Made by a program: the position numbers and the translations under genes. From Silene latifolia (Eukaryota > Streptophyta > Magnoliopsida > Caryophyllales > Caryophyllaceae), in the NCBI RefSeq assembly GCF_048544455.1, contig NC_133537.1:13701541-13765540 (forward strand): a stretch of 64,000 nt of DNA, written 5' to 3'. Shown piece after piece: positions 10,918-21,695 of this stretch. Each line of letters starts with the position of its first letter. Within the stretch, counting starts at the first letter, position 1. Below the pieces are notes generated by a model. That model ran no database searches. It saw only the letters and a program-made list of their open reading frames with translations, and was not told the origin of the DNA.

Positions 10918-11512
10918 TGTTCGGGTATGAATTCCGAAGTAGGTTTGTTTACCACGCTAGCTTTGTCGAATAATGCCTCTTCTAGCCTTGATTGCTCTCC
11001 TCGGCCTCTCCTGCAACAATGAGCAAACTGAGGGCTTGGCTTTGTGCCAAGCGTACTCACTCTGACGCTCAAGTCAGTGAACTTATTGTGATTAAGTAGT
11101 ATGTTGCTTGATGACGTGTATTGTAGAGAGATGAGAGAGATAATACCAATTTAAGTGGTTCTTAGGTTAGATTCTGGATCCCCTTCTCAATGAGAGAGGT
11201 GGAGTATTTATAGACTTTCACCTTTTGTCACGTAGTGGCCAAGTGGCCAAGTGGCTAGCGGGTGGAAAGACCGTTCTACCCTCGGCCGATGGACCCATGG
11301 CGGCCGAAGGGCCCAGATTGACTCCATGCCGAGGGGTCTTGGATATGAGTACGCGGATGTGTCTCCCTACCGGTTAGTTAGCGGCCGAGAGACGGGTGAT
11401 CGGCCGATAGGCCGTACCGGATATGCTGTTTAAAGTCGTTGACTGGCTGTGGATATCTTTGACCTCGCTCAATATGTTGACTTGGTCAGCGGGTGCAGAA
11501 TATGCCCCATCA
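10918..11512 (-). repeat. 5' LTR of Gypsy-1
   Basis: This is the partner of 553-1142 and lies upstream of gag on the minus strand. It carries the promoter TATAAATA at 11205-11212 (minus strand). It ends directly against the primer-binding site and is followed on the other side by the GTAAG target duplication. Confidence 0.92.
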
Positions 11513-12139
11513 GTAAGTCTTTTTGCTTCGTTTTTTACACTAACATAGATAGTCTCTATATTACTCTGTAATAGATAGTCTCTATATTAGGTCCAAAGTA
11601 TTTATTCTCATGTAAAATTGATAAGTGATACGAGAAATGGTATTGGGTTTCCTTTGTGCAGGTATGAAGGTCGGATTATAGTTAAAGATGCATGGTATTT
11701 TGGTTTCGACAAAGCCCTGTTATGCTCATATTTAGAAGAAGTGCTGTGATATCAAGGCTCAAAACTGAAGCTTTTGTGAATGATGTAATAGCTAATTACT
11801 AGCAATTTTGACTTTTGGATAATACTAATATAGGTTTAGAATATCTTTTGTTCAAGTGTTACCGGATTGAGTTAATACTCATCTAAACTTTTGTAATGAC
11901 AAATATTAATTTCAATATTATATGCTATTATTTTATAAGTTTTGTCCTTTTTTATTAGTTACATTTTATTTTTATTTTATATACCAAAAATACCAAATAG
12001 CCAAAAGGCTTCAAAATAAATAAATAAAAAACAATGGCACGTGTATCAAAGAATAAAAAAATTTATAAAGGAAAAACGGTTGCTCTCGATATTTGTACAA
12101 AGGGATTAGATGGCATTTATGTAGCTATTTACCAGCATA

Positions 12140-12278
12140 TAATTAAATGCCACTAGGAACTTTTAGCGACACTGCTTCTAGCGGCATTTGGTCAAATGCT
12201 GCTAAGATTTTTCGCGGCGTTAACATATGCCGCCTTAGCTAAAATTAAACGCCGCTAAAAGCATGCATTGTTGTAGTG
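12140..12278 (+). repeat. Sub-terminal repeats and TIR of CACTA-1
   Basis: Short elements such as CTAGCGGCATTTG, TTCGCGGCGTTAA and GCCGCTAAAAG occur in both orientations. The region ends with the CACTA terminal inverted repeat at 12265-12278. Transposase-binding function is inferred from family knowledge. Confidence 0.7.
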
Positions 12279-12289
12279 ATTGCTGCTGC

Positions 12290-12600
12290 TGTAAGAATGA
12301 AATAACATAAACCCAGATTTCGCAAAACCCTAATTTCAGAACGAGATTTAATAGTAATAATTAATGGAGTAGAAGGAGAGAGAATGAATGAATTGAAAGG
12401 AATTGTTACCTGATAATAGATTCAAAGAGAAAGATTCAATGAATAGCTTCAATTGAGGAAATACGAATTAGGGAAGAACAAAGGGTATGAGAAATTGAAG
12501 AAAAAATAATGGAGTTGAAGTAATTGAAGTGTAAGGAAGTGAAGAAGTGAGTATGTTATAAAGATGGGGGGAAAGGTATAATAGGTATGGGAAATATAAC
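12290..12600 (-). other. Possible 5' leader with intron of a minus-strand host gene
   Basis: Read on the minus strand, a pyrimidine-rich leader of the type found before plant start codons runs from about 12520. A splice donor AG|GTAACAATTCC lies at about 12408, and a sequence containing AAATTAGGGTTTTGCG lies near 12325. No coding exon is seen; it would lie left of the CACTA insertion. This is a guess from composition and one splice site. Confidence 0.3.
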
Positions 12601-12639
12601 TTAAACTAAACATTTGAAATGAATGGCTGAGATTGATTC

Positions 12640-12782
12640 AAGTAGGCTCGTTTAATGAATTGGTACTGGATTTTTAACGAAGCAAGAATTATGGTAGCAT
12701 TTTTTAAACTTTTTTTTTTTACCTTGGTAGCAGTTCTCAAAAATTGGTTTACTTGTGGTAGCAGTTATCAAAAAAACCCTTT
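12640..12782. repeat. Probable short DNA-transposon remnant
   Basis: Repeated segments of the form GGTAGCAGTT(C/A)TCAAAAA and a GGGTTTTTTTGATAACTGC-like edge at 12757-12782 (minus strand) interrupt the LINE RT. It looks like the end of a small inverted-repeat element, but its other end was not found. Confidence 0.3.
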
Positions 12783-13378
12783 TATAAATTGTTGAACAAA
12801 GACTAATTGGCCGAAAATGGTTTGTTGATTGAGGATTATCAATTTTAGGGATTAATGCCATAAAAGTATGATTGACTTCTTTAAGGAGTTTACGAGAATG
12901 AAAAAAATGCTAAAACTGCTTTAGTAACAGAATTTCCTACTATATCCCAATATTTTCGAAAAAATTCTGCAGGAAAACCATTGGGTCCAGGACTTTTATC
13001 TGCAGCTAAATTGAAAACAGTTTCTTTAACATCTTCCTTACTAATCTTACTAGTAAGAAAATTGTTATCTTCATCCGTTATTAATCCACTAATAGACTTA
13101 GAATCCCCATTTTTATCAAAATGACAGAGTTGATTCTTTGTAAACCTCAGTTTGAACTCATTAGATATTTCTTGTTGAATGAGATCTTGGTCAATAAAAA
13201 GAGCACCATCCTTATTAATAAATTGCTTAATACCATTTCTACTACGTCTAATTGTGGCATGATTTTGGAAATAGTTAGTATTATTATCTCCAAAATTAGC
13301 TTTATTAATACAAATTTTTTGTTGCCAATAGATGTGTTTATAGTCAAGTAAGGTCTCACGCTTTTTTAGCCATTTCAA
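12783..13378 (-). pseudogene. LINE reverse transcriptase, N-terminal fragment
   Basis: The frame 12890-13378 has the linker NTNYFQNHATIRRSRNGI and the motif VFNLAADKSPGPNGFPAEFF, the well-known start of plant LINE RTs (usually KSPGPDGF). A second frame to 12783 carries FRPISLCSTIYK. The frameshift lies in 12862-12890. The polymerase active site is absent, so the fragment cannot act. Confidence 0.88.
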
Positions 13379-13496
13379 CTACGCAACTTCTAAAACCGTT
13401 ATATGGGATGAACCAAGTTGGTTTTGTATATTTTCTAACTTTTTTCAGCGATTGAAAGTTGTCTAAAGATATTTCCAAAAGTAGATTGATTCCATA

Positions 13497-14108
13497 TACC
13501 AAAAGATACTCAAACTAAAAACTCTCTCTCTTCCCCTCTTCTATCTAAAACCCCCTAACCTTCATCAATCAAATTTGAGACTTCCATCGACTATTGATCG
13601 ATGGTAAGCCCCCAAAAAACTTTATTTATCAATTTTTAGTATGAAACTTTATGAATTAATCAATAAAAGTCTCCCTTTTGGTGAGATCCGTTTGTCTGTC
13701 TCTATTTACGGAGTTTTTTCAGTCCTTGTTTTTCTAGGTTTTAGTTCTATTGGAAATATAGATAAGAGCACTTTGGTCGTTCTTCTTATGTTGAAGATGC
13801 TGAAGATCAGTTTCGTGATATATCGTTATATGGTATTACATATGTTGTCAGTTTGTTGGTTGCACTCAATTTGGTCAAATGAAATCGTCTCTCGTTAAGG
13901 CTTAAGATCCTATGATCCTCTTGTGAAAAGCTGTTTGCGGCGATATGATAGAGGACGTGTTTTGGAGCAATTCAAGTTTACAGATCTTTCTTTGAACAAG
14001 ATTTTATTTTATTTGGTTCTAATCAAGTTGTATCCGTTCAAATTTGTCACATGTTGTAGATATCGTATGACTATTTATTAATGAATTGATCCTTTCTTTA
14101 AAAAAAAA
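13497..14108 (+). other. A-tailed insert of unknown origin inside the LINE
   Basis: About 612 bases break the LINE between endonuclease and RT. The insert ends in nine A (14100-14108) and is flanked by imperfect direct repeats (13481-13496 GTAGATTGATTCCATA and 14109-14124 GTATATTGATTCTATT). That is the signature of retroposition by LINE machinery. It begins with a CT-rich leader-like segment (about 13513-13570) and has an ATG followed by GTAAG at about 13601. No protein similarity was recognised in its frames. Confidence 0.4.
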
Positions 14109-14239
14109 GTATATTGATTCTATTTTTTAGCTTTTTGCTTTACGAATTTGCATTTTTAAAAAAGACAAAACATATAAGATCCCTGAAACTGGTATTGTCA
14201 ACACTTCTTTACGAGCTTACTAAAATCATCTCGAAGAGT

Positions 14240-14998
14240 TCACATAAGTTCAAATCGAAAAGGAGAAGCTTTCATATGAATGTGGTCATGAAACTTCACA
14301 GAGATAGGACAATGGTCGGAGCTAGTGAACACATGATGCACAAACTGCATGTTTGGATAATTATTAATCCAATTAGGAGATACTAAGGCTCTATCAAGGA
14401 TTTCAAAAATATTTTCAGAACCAGTTTTCTTTTTTCTCCAAGTAAAAAAATTACCGGAAAAAAGTAGATCCACACAATTAATATTACTTAAAAAATTAAT
14501 TAATCTCAAACAACGCGCATTGGTAACTTTTGCACCCCCTTCTTTTTCACTAGGACTCTTAATCTCGTTAAGATCTCCTAACAATAAAAAAGGCAAATCA
14601 AGATTAAGGACAAAATTCTGCAATTCATTCCAAAAGTCGGTCTTTTCAGCCGGTTGTGCTGGAGCGTAAACAAAAACAAGGCAAAATACCATGTTTTTCG
14701 TTAGGTCACACACTTCACACGCAATGAATCTATTCGACTTAAAAGTGACATTTATCGAAAAAGTCATGGAGATAGACTCTTTCCAAAATAACCAAATGCC
14801 ACCTGATAACCCTGAACTAGGAATAAAATCGCAATTATTAAACCCGAAATTAGCTATCAAAAAAGGTTCAGGCTTAGAAGTCGATTTAATGTCACATATA
14901 GCTAAGATTTTAATTCCATTAGATGAGCAAAAGAAATTAAGTTTTTCGGCAAAATTCTTTCTCTTGGTACCCTTAACATTCCAAAAGGAAATATTCAT
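14240..14998 (-). pseudogene. LINE endonuclease domain
   Basis: A 252-residue open frame begins MNISFWNVKGTKRKNFAEKL, a typical start of plant LINE ORF2 with the catalytic Asn in place (usually WNVRG). Downstream are FLLLGDLNEIKSP (usually GDFN), RLINFLSNINCVDL, FTWRKKKTGSENIFEILDRA and the closing SSDHCPISVKF with the Ser-Asp-His motif. All main motifs of the exonuclease-endonuclease-phosphatase fold are present. The domain nicks target DNA to prime reverse transcription. The frame ends early at 14240, before the RT, so the ORF2 protein is broken here. Confidence 0.88.
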
Positions 14999-15727
14999 GG
15001 AAATTATGCAGAGGCGAAATGATACATAAGTGACTTAAAAACGACACAGGGTGCTAAACTCATTATATTTAAACGCAACCATAACCTGGAGATTCCATGC
15101 GCTATGTTACATGTAATAAGGATTGTAAGAACACTTGCACATGATTCAAAAATATACTCGTATTTGGTACTAATTGAGACAACAAAACCCCAATTTAGCT
15201 TAATAAAAACGCAGAACTGAACGATTATGTTAACTATGACAAAAACATCGTGGCGACAATCGAAATAATTAACAGAATAACTCAACAAATTAAATCCTTG
15301 GGTTACTAATATCCATCTCAGAAAGATGGTTGAACATTCAAAGTGAACAATCTGATCGGAAAGAACGTTACTCCAAAAACATTCGAGTTGGCGACAAAGT
15401 CCAACAACAGTTCTTAGAGAAAAACTCCGAATATTCCGATTGTAATCACAAGGAGCAACGGAAGCATTACCATAACACATGGGATTAATACATTCAGATG
15501 ATTTGCAGAACATGTTCCAAAAGAAGTTATAGCGCGAGCCATGAAAAGATTCGATGATCCATCACTAAAGGTTGTATTGTGTACTCATACACCAAGTACA
15601 GATCTGTAAGACAAAGAAACTCTATGGGAGGCCTGGAGAGGTATCTAACATAAATAATCTTAAGAAAGGCTGAAAAGTTTATGACTAAGAGAGACTCTTG
15701 ATCGACACTTCCATTAAAATAGACACA
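14999..15727. other. Unassigned 0.7 kb between LINE and Copia-1
   Basis: No convincing gene. It may be the 5' untranslated or decayed ORF1 region of the minus-strand LINE, continued on the other side of the Copia insertion (20859-21500). Open frames here are rich in Cys, Phe and Val with no domain, and I treat them as chance. Confidence 0.3.
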
Positions 15728-15732
15728 ATTCT

Positions 15733-15824
15733 TGTAAAGAAGACTCTGACTCAAATTCAATGCTTGACACTGTCTTCTACTTCCTACCATTAATCCTTAA
15801 ATGCATCAATACTTAAACTCAATA
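15733..15824 (+). repeat. 5' LTR of Copia-1, internally deleted
   Basis: It starts TGTAAAGAAGACTCTGACTCA and then jumps straight to AATTCAATGCTTGACAC, which in the 3' LTR lies about 195 bases further on. It ends ..ACTCAATA against the primer-binding site. Only 92 bases remain, so its promoter region is missing. Confidence 0.88.
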
Positions 15825-15841
15825 TGTTATCAGAGCTATGG
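15825..15841 (+). other. Primer-binding site of Copia-1
   Basis: TGTTATCAGAGCTATGG directly abuts the LTR. It is one base off TGGTATCAGAGC, the usual plant site complementary to initiator methionine tRNA. Confidence 0.85.
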
Positions 15842-16010
15842 AATGAGGAGACTGATAACCACCATCTGGTTGAGCATTTAGTAACACTCATTGAATGTAA
15901 GAGCCATGTTCTGCCTATATATAGTGGCATTCATCAACCTGGAAAACTCATCAATCTCATCCTAACATCTTTTACCTTCTTCTTCTCTACAAATACTTAA
16001 CTCCTTTTCC

Positions 16011-17200
16011 ATGGCAATGGAAAATCCCTTCACTGCTGAAAACACAGAAAATATTAACATCATAACAACACCCTCAGTCATGGAACCCACAGATCCATTG
16101 TACTTGCACCCTGCTGAATGTGCTCATCCTCTCGTGGTGGACACAAAACTGTCAGGCATTGAAAATTATCTTGAATGAAAAAGACAGATGGAGATTTCCA
16201 TCTGTTCCAGAAGAAAATTAGGGTTCTTAACTGGTGTAGTTAAGAGACCTACTAATGATCCTCTAAAGGAAGCTACCTGGGATACTTGCAACTGCCTGTT
16301 GATCAACTGGATTCACCAGAATGTTGAACAATCAATCAAGAAGTCTGTGTTGTACACCAGAACAGCATACGAAATCTGGGAGTACCTGAAAAAGCAATTG
16401 TTTGTGAGCAATGGAGCCAGAAAGTTCAAACTCAATAAAGAGTTAGATGAACTGGAAAAAGGTGACAAGGCCATCTGTGAGTACTTCACTGAACTTAGGA
16501 TTTTGTGGCAAAATCTTGAGATTATGAGTGGCTGGCCACCAGTTACACAAGTCACAGCTGAAGTAAATGCATGGTTAGATGCACAGCACAAGGAACAAGA
16601 AGAAAGGAAGTTGTTCCAATTCCTCAATAGCCTCCACCCCTCTTACTCCACCATGAGGTCCAATGTGCTGATGATGTCTCCTTTACCAAGAGTGGAGGAA
16701 GCTGCTGCCATGTTTCAACATGAGGAAGCTCAGAGTAAGAACTACAAGTCAAATGAAAAATGGTTGTTGACAACTCTGCCTTCTTTGCTGGATCTGGATC
16801 CGGTCAGCAGGAGTCTGACTCTACCAATCTATCATGTCCAGCATGTAACAAGAAGAGACACAAGAGGGACCAGTGCTGGAGGATAATTGGATATCATAAT
16901 GATCACCATGTGTCAAAGAAATTTCCTGAGAAATCTCAAGCTTACAAACTCAGAAATCAGGGCAGCTCTCACAGTGGTTATCAGGGTGGTTATCATGGTT
17001 CAGGACCCAAGAGTTACAAGCCTGGCATGAACAAATGGAAACAAGGTTCCATTTTCAAAGAAGGAAGAATGGCTGCAAATGCTAGTGTAGGTGAAGGTCA
17101 ATCTGAGCCTGAGGGATCCATCACCTTGACTGCTCAACAGTTTGAACAACTTATGAGCAGTCAGAGAGGCAAAGCAAGTGGCTACCCTGAAATTGAGGAC
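16011..17200 (+). pseudogene. Copia-1 gag
   Basis: The ATG is at 16011. The frame reads through the N-terminal gag segment LSGIENYLE, then meets TGA at 16176-16178 exactly where Copia gags have Trp, and continues in the same frame (KRQMEISICSRRKLGFLTG) to about 16755. A frameshift near 16756 leads to the frame holding the zinc knuckle C-x2-C-x4-H-x4-C (CPACNKKRHKRDQC, about 16828-16870). It would make the particle core and bind element RNA. Confidence 0.88.
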
Positions 17201-18660
17201 GAGCTTGAAGCTAACTTTGCAGGTATGGCCTACTTAAACTGCAGTTATGCATCCAACACCACACAAGAGTGGATAATAGACTCTGGGGCATCTAATCACA
17301 TGATATCTGATCTAAATGCCTTAGAAAACATAAGAACACTTAACAAGAAACACAAGATAAACCTACCTAATGGAGAAACCACCACTGTTTCTCACATAGG
17401 AACATATATTTTTGATAATGGTCTAATCTTGAAGAATGTCCTATTTGTTCCTGCATTTAAACATAATCTTCTATCTGTCCAAAAACTAACACAGGATGAA
17501 AATTGCTATGTGATGTTTTATGCCAAGTTGTGTGTTATACATGACTTTCATGCCAGGACGATTAAGGGAATTGGAAGAGAAAACAAGGGTGTCTATTACC
17601 TATTAAATAATGACAGTCAGTCACACCCTAAGTTAGCTAGTCAGTCTGTTAAGATTAAGTATCCAACTTTGTGTAATGCTAATGTTTCTGTTGAACTAGG
17701 AAGGGATTCAGGTGGCATATTTTCTGAGTCTTGTAATGCACCTGATCCCATATGTAAGGGTTTGCCTAATATCAATGTTCGGGACTCTGATGTTTGGCAC
17801 TTAAGAATGGGACATGCTCCAGATGATACATTGAAACATATTCCAAATGTTCCCTCACACACTCCACAAAACTCAAAAAGACTGTGTATTACATGCTCTA
17901 TGGCCAAACAAACTAAGCTACCCTTCCCATTAAAATCAATAAAACCACTGAGATATTTGACCTGGTCCATGTGGACACATGGGGACCATACAGAAAAGAA
18001 ACCAGAACCAAACAAAAATACTTCCTAATCTTAGTTGATGATTATAGCAGGGCCACCTAGGTATACTTAATGCATCAAAAATCTGATGCCACTCAAATAC
18101 GCATGCACTTCTACAAGTTCATAGAAAATCAGTTTCACAAGACCATCAAAGTACTCAGGTCTGACAATGCTCTTGAACTCACAGAAGGGGATACCAAAGA
18201 CTTCATGTTGTCTAAGGGCATTTGGCAACAAACAAGCTGTGTTGACAGACCCCAACAAAATGGAGTTGTGGAAAGAAAACACAGACACTTGCTTGAAATC
18301 AGTAGAGCAATAAGATTCAGCTCTGGCTTACCTTTATCTTTTTGGGGTGACTGTGTTCTCACTGCTGCTTTTCTCATTAATAGATTACCCACTCCTCTTC
18401 TGCAAAACAGAACACCCTATGAAGTTCTATTCAAAAAAGTACCTAACTATGACAGGATAAGAGTCTTTGGGTGCTTAGCAATGGTCTATAATCCTGTTAG
18501 AGACAAGGACAAATTTCTCCCAAGGGGTATACCCTGCATTTTCATAGGCTACCCTCTCTCACAGAAAGGCTACAGGGTCTATGACATAGTGCAAAAAAGG
18601 GTGTTTGTCTCTAGAGATGTCAAATTTCATGAAACAATCTTTCCTTGCAAAATCAAGAAC
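17201..18660 (+). pseudogene. Copia-1 protease and integrase
   Basis: The protease active site WIIDSGASNHMISD is at about 17270-17310. The GAG-pre-integrase region has the His/Cys pairs in VWHLRMGH and CITCSMAK. The integrase core is split by a frameshift near 17955-18030 and a TAG at 18058-18060, again at a Trp position. The core continues in 18070-19689 with RSDNALE (second Asp) and [13 protein letters not shown] (catalytic Glu). After it come the C-terminal [20 protein letters not shown] signature and a variable linker. Confidence 0.9.
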
Positions 18661-18989
18661 TTTGCTCACTTTATACCAACCTTACACTCAGGGAAGTATC
18701 AACCTCAAACTCCACCTGAACCATCCCCAGTGTTGGAGCCAATTGCTGATTTTATGGACCCCACAACTCATTCACCAGAGCACACAGTTGTCTCTGAAGA
18801 ACTCCAGTCCACAGCTCAATCTCAGGATATCATTCCAGACCCTGAGACTAGCAATGCTTCCACCAGACCTAGCAGGACAAGGAGGGCACCTGAGTGGACT
18901 AAGGATTTCATTGTCAATAATCCTGTCATGGCTCCTTCTACCATAGCTAATGTGGTACAACTCCACCTGGACAAATCCTCTGCTGGTCA

Positions 18990-19860
18990 TGTTAGTACAA
19001 CAACTTCTGATGCTGACCCACTCACTTTTCAAGAAGCTATGCAGCATCCCAAGTGGGTTGAAGCCATGAACGCAGAGTTACAAGCTCTTCATGACAATCA
19101 CACCTGGACTCTTACCACTTTACCTAAGGGTAGAAAAGCTATTGGCTGCAAATGGATCTACAAGACTAAGTACAATCCTGATGGGTCTGTTGAAAGACAC
19201 AAGGCTAGACTGGTGGTGCAGGGATTCAGACAAATGTATGGTGTGGACTATGATGAAACGTTTGATCCTGTGGCAAAAATGTCCACTGTCAGAGCTCTTC
19301 TTGCTATTATAGCTATTAAGAATTGGGACACCTGTCAGATGGACGTGGCCAATGCTTTCCTACATGGAGAGCTAGAAGAGGAGGTGTATATGAAGTTACC
19401 TCTTGGATACTCTGATGGGAGCTTACAGTGCTTTGAGCAGAGGGAGAAGAACACCACTCCTGAAGCTGAAGGGAAAGTGTGTAAATTACTCAAATCTCTT
19501 TATGGCCTAAAGCAGGCTCCCAGGCAATGGTTCTCTAAACTATCTATGGTCCTGCTCACTTGTGGTTTCAAACAGTCCCATGCAGACCACTCCCTCTTTA
19601 TTAAACAACATAATGGGAGCACTACTGTTGTTCTTGTCTATGTCGATGACAAGCTCTCAAAGATCACCTTCATTCCTCTTTTCACATGAAAGATTTAGGA
19701 GCATTAAACTACTTTCTTGGCTTGGAAATTAAGAGAAGTAGTGCGGGTATTTTTGTCTCTCAGAAGAAATATACTCTAGATCTGCTGCACACCTTTGGAA
19801 TAGACAAATCTAGAGCTATCCAACTGCCAGTTAACCCTGTCATCAAACTGGAACCAGACA
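18990..19860 (+). pseudogene. Copia-1 reverse transcriptase
   Basis: The domain begins at [19 protein letters not shown]. It contains [48 protein letters not shown] and the catalytic LVYVDD at about 19640. Right after YVDD the usual hydrophobic strand is missing and the frame is lost, so a short deletion plus frameshift has hit the active site. The frame resumes at 19686 with [18 protein letters not shown]. All of this sits inside the Copia order after integrase. Confidence 0.93.
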
Positions 19861-20617
19861 AGGGCACTCCCTTGCCTCACCCCGACTCCTACAGGAAACT
19901 GGTTGGTAAGTTGATCTACTTGACCATCTCAAGACCTGATATTGCGTTTTCTGTTCAGCTTTTGAGTCAATTCCTTCAAACTCCCACTTCTGATCATATG
20001 CAAGCTGCTAGGAGAGTTTTAAGGTATCTCAAAGCTGCACCTGGACAGGGTATATTGTTTGCAAAGCACTTTAGCGATCCACTCACGCTCTTGTGATTCG
20101 ATTGGGCTTCTTGTGCATTCGGCAGAAGTCCACTACTGGTTTTTGCATTCTTCTTGGGAACTCTCCCATATCCTGGAAGTCCAAGAAACAGTCTGTTGTG
20201 TCCAGATCATCTGCTGAGGCTGAATACAGGGCCATGGCAATGACTACCTGTGAGGTTACTTGGTTATTTCAATTGTTTCAAGATTTAGTCCTACAACACT
20301 TGGGTCCAGCACATTTAAAGTGTGACAATCAAGCTGCCCTAGCTATTGCTGCAAATCCCGTCTACCATGAACGTACTAAGCACATAGAGGTTGATTGTCA
20401 TTTCATCAGAGAGAAGATTCAACAGGGGCTCCTTACTACATCCTATGTCAACACCAAAGAACAAGTGGCATATGTGTTCACTAAATCTTGTCCTATCTCA
20501 CAACACAAGTACCTTCTGTCCAAGATGGGAGTTACATGTGACTTCCACTCTCATCTTGAGGGGGAGTGTAAAGAAGACTTTGACTCAGCTAACACAAAGT
20601 CAGCTGGTGACAACTAA
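19861..20617 (+). pseudogene. Copia-1 RNase H
   Basis: The connection segment YRKLVGKLIYLTISRPDIAF is in frame to 20096. A frameshift at the first RNase H strand follows, and 20093-20617 then holds [31 protein letters not shown] (Glu) and [20 protein letters not shown] (Asp). The stop at 20615-20617 is within the 3' LTR, which is common in Copia. It degrades the RNA of the RNA-DNA hybrid. Confidence 0.92.
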
Positions 20618-20853
20618 GTATGGACTGCATTGTCCTTTGCATCATAGTACTCAACAATGCTTTTTGCTATTGTCCAGTTTAGGCTTTGGTCCACTGGTTA
20701 ATAATCAGATTTTGTACTTATTAATCCCAACTGCTTCTCTGTATTGTGTAACATTTTTTATAATACAAAAATATACAACTCAAATTCAATGCTTGACACC
20801 GTCTTCTACTTCCTACCATTAATCCTTAAATGCATCAATATTTAAACTCAATA
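20567..20853 (+). repeat. 3' LTR of Copia-1
   Basis: It starts TGTAAAGAAGACTTTGACTCAG directly after the polypurine tract CTTGAGGGGGAG (20555-20566). It ends ..ACTCAATA, followed by the ATTCT duplication. At 287 bases it is probably the full length for this family. Confidence 0.9.
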
Positions 20854-20858
20854 ATTCT

Positions 20859-21690
20859 GGATAGAGCTTTCCATGACTAGATTGGAAAGCAACAAGTGTC
20901 CATTAAGAAAGAAAGAGATAGATCAAGACTATTAATTGAACAAGTGACGAAATTAATCATACACAAGGGAAAATTGGGAGAAAGAAGATTTACCCCAAAA
21001 AAAATAAACAGGAGGAAAGCTACCCCATGTCAAATCTCGGTTCTTAATTTTTCTGTACCGGAAGAAGTTTGAGACTCCCGTCATGCAGAGACATAGCAAA
21101 TACTGGCCATGAAATAGCACATGAAACACCCACCGTGATCGGAAGTAGGAAAAGGTTCTGGAAAACCCCACAGCTAGGGTCATTAAAAAGGACGGAGCGC
21201 CAAGATGCACAACATCGACGCTGCAGACGGTAGTGCTAACAACAACAAACCCATAAATAGACTTATCCTTAACCTGAAAATGCACAACATCGATACAACC
21301 GATGGTCGATGTAATACCATCGGAGATAAAGAGACGAGATAAAAACCAGATCTCAAATTCGATTTTCTCAATAGAGAAAAGCAAATCAGCTCTAGAAGGC
21401 AGGGAAATGATCTTATTCAAAGAAACGATCTTTGCAGGTGAAGAAAGAAATGCATGAATCGATGCTTTGATAAGAGGTAGTAGTATGTAAAGTAGTGAAT
21501 TCATAAGGTAGTGTTCAACAATTGATTTTATTATTAAAGTAGTGGTATGAATTAGACCAAGTCAAAGTGTGCGTGATAAGCAAAATCTTCAGCAAAAACT
21601 ATGAGATTTTGATTCAGAAAACTGATGAAAGTAAAACTGCACCATTCCTACATTTTACATCAAAGTAAAACAAACAAAAGATAACAAACT
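20859..21690. other. Non-coding stretch between Copia-1 and the GRAS gene
   Basis: No supportable gene. Part may be the continuation of the LINE 5' region interrupted by Copia-1 at ATTCT. A minus-strand frame (20953-21504) is open but Phe/Ser/Val-rich without any domain. The last 150 bases should be the 3' untranslated region of the minus-strand GRAS gene. Confidence 0.4.
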
Positions 21691-21695
21691 AACAA

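Larger units (their letters stand above)
553..11512 (-). mobile_element. Ty3/Gypsy LTR retrotransposon, Tat-like, minus strand (Gypsy-1)
   Basis: Two direct LTRs (553-1142 and 10918-11512) enclose gag, protease, RT, RNase H and integrase on the minus strand. The 5 bp GTAAG at 548-552 is repeated at 11513-11517, giving a clean target-site duplication inside the CACTA element. Integrase follows RNase H, which is the Gypsy order, and a second RNase H-like domain after the first points to the Tat lineage. Between integrase and the 3' LTR is a roughly 4 kb region with an oppositely oriented gene (1829-4504). Frameshifts break every ORF, so this copy is not autonomous as read. Total length is about 10.96 kb. 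Confidence 0.93.
1..12278 (+). mobile_element. CACTA (En/Spm-type) DNA transposon, 3' part
   Basis: The right end at 12265-12278 reads, on the other strand, CACTACAACAATGC, the typical start of a plant CACTA element. Just inside it (about 12140-12262) are several short GCGGC/GCCGC repeats in both orientations, as expected of sub-terminal transposase-binding repeats. The coding tail at 121-501 resembles the C-terminus of Ptta/En/Spm-type transposase proteins. The element is split by the Gypsy element at 553-11512. Its left end lies outside the window. The stretch 11513-12139 is non-coding and AT-rich, with a short duplicated segment near 11546-11590. Confidence 0.75.
12783..15000 (-). mobile_element. 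LINE (non-LTR retrotransposon), truncated, minus strand
   Basis: Read on the minus strand, an apurinic-type endonuclease (14240-14998) is followed, after an insertion at 13497-14108, by the start of a LINE reverse transcriptase (12783-13378). The RT stops at 12782, just after FRPISLCSTIYK, so the catalytic YADD region and the 3' end are missing. No poly(A) tail or flanking duplication is seen. The 5' part beyond 15000 is uncertain. Confidence 0.8.
15733..20853 (+). mobile_element. Ty1/Copia LTR retrotransposon (Copia-1)
   Basis: Order on the plus strand is LTR, primer-binding site, gag, protease, integrase, RT, RNase H, polypurine tract, LTR, so Copia. The target duplication ATTCT is at 15728-15732 and 20854-20858. 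The 5' LTR has lost about 195 bases compared with the 3' LTR. Two nonsense codons, at least two frameshifts and a small deletion at the RT active site make it defective. Confidence 0.95.

Noticed and set aside
15004..15513. 169-residue minus-strand frame as a LINE ORF1 or gene
   Set aside because: No zinc knuckle, RRM or other ORF1 feature; composition looks random.
20953..21504. 183-residue minus-strand frame between Copia-1 and the GRAS gene
   Set aside because: Phe/Ser/Val-rich with no domain; may be translated LINE leader. Not supportable as a gene.
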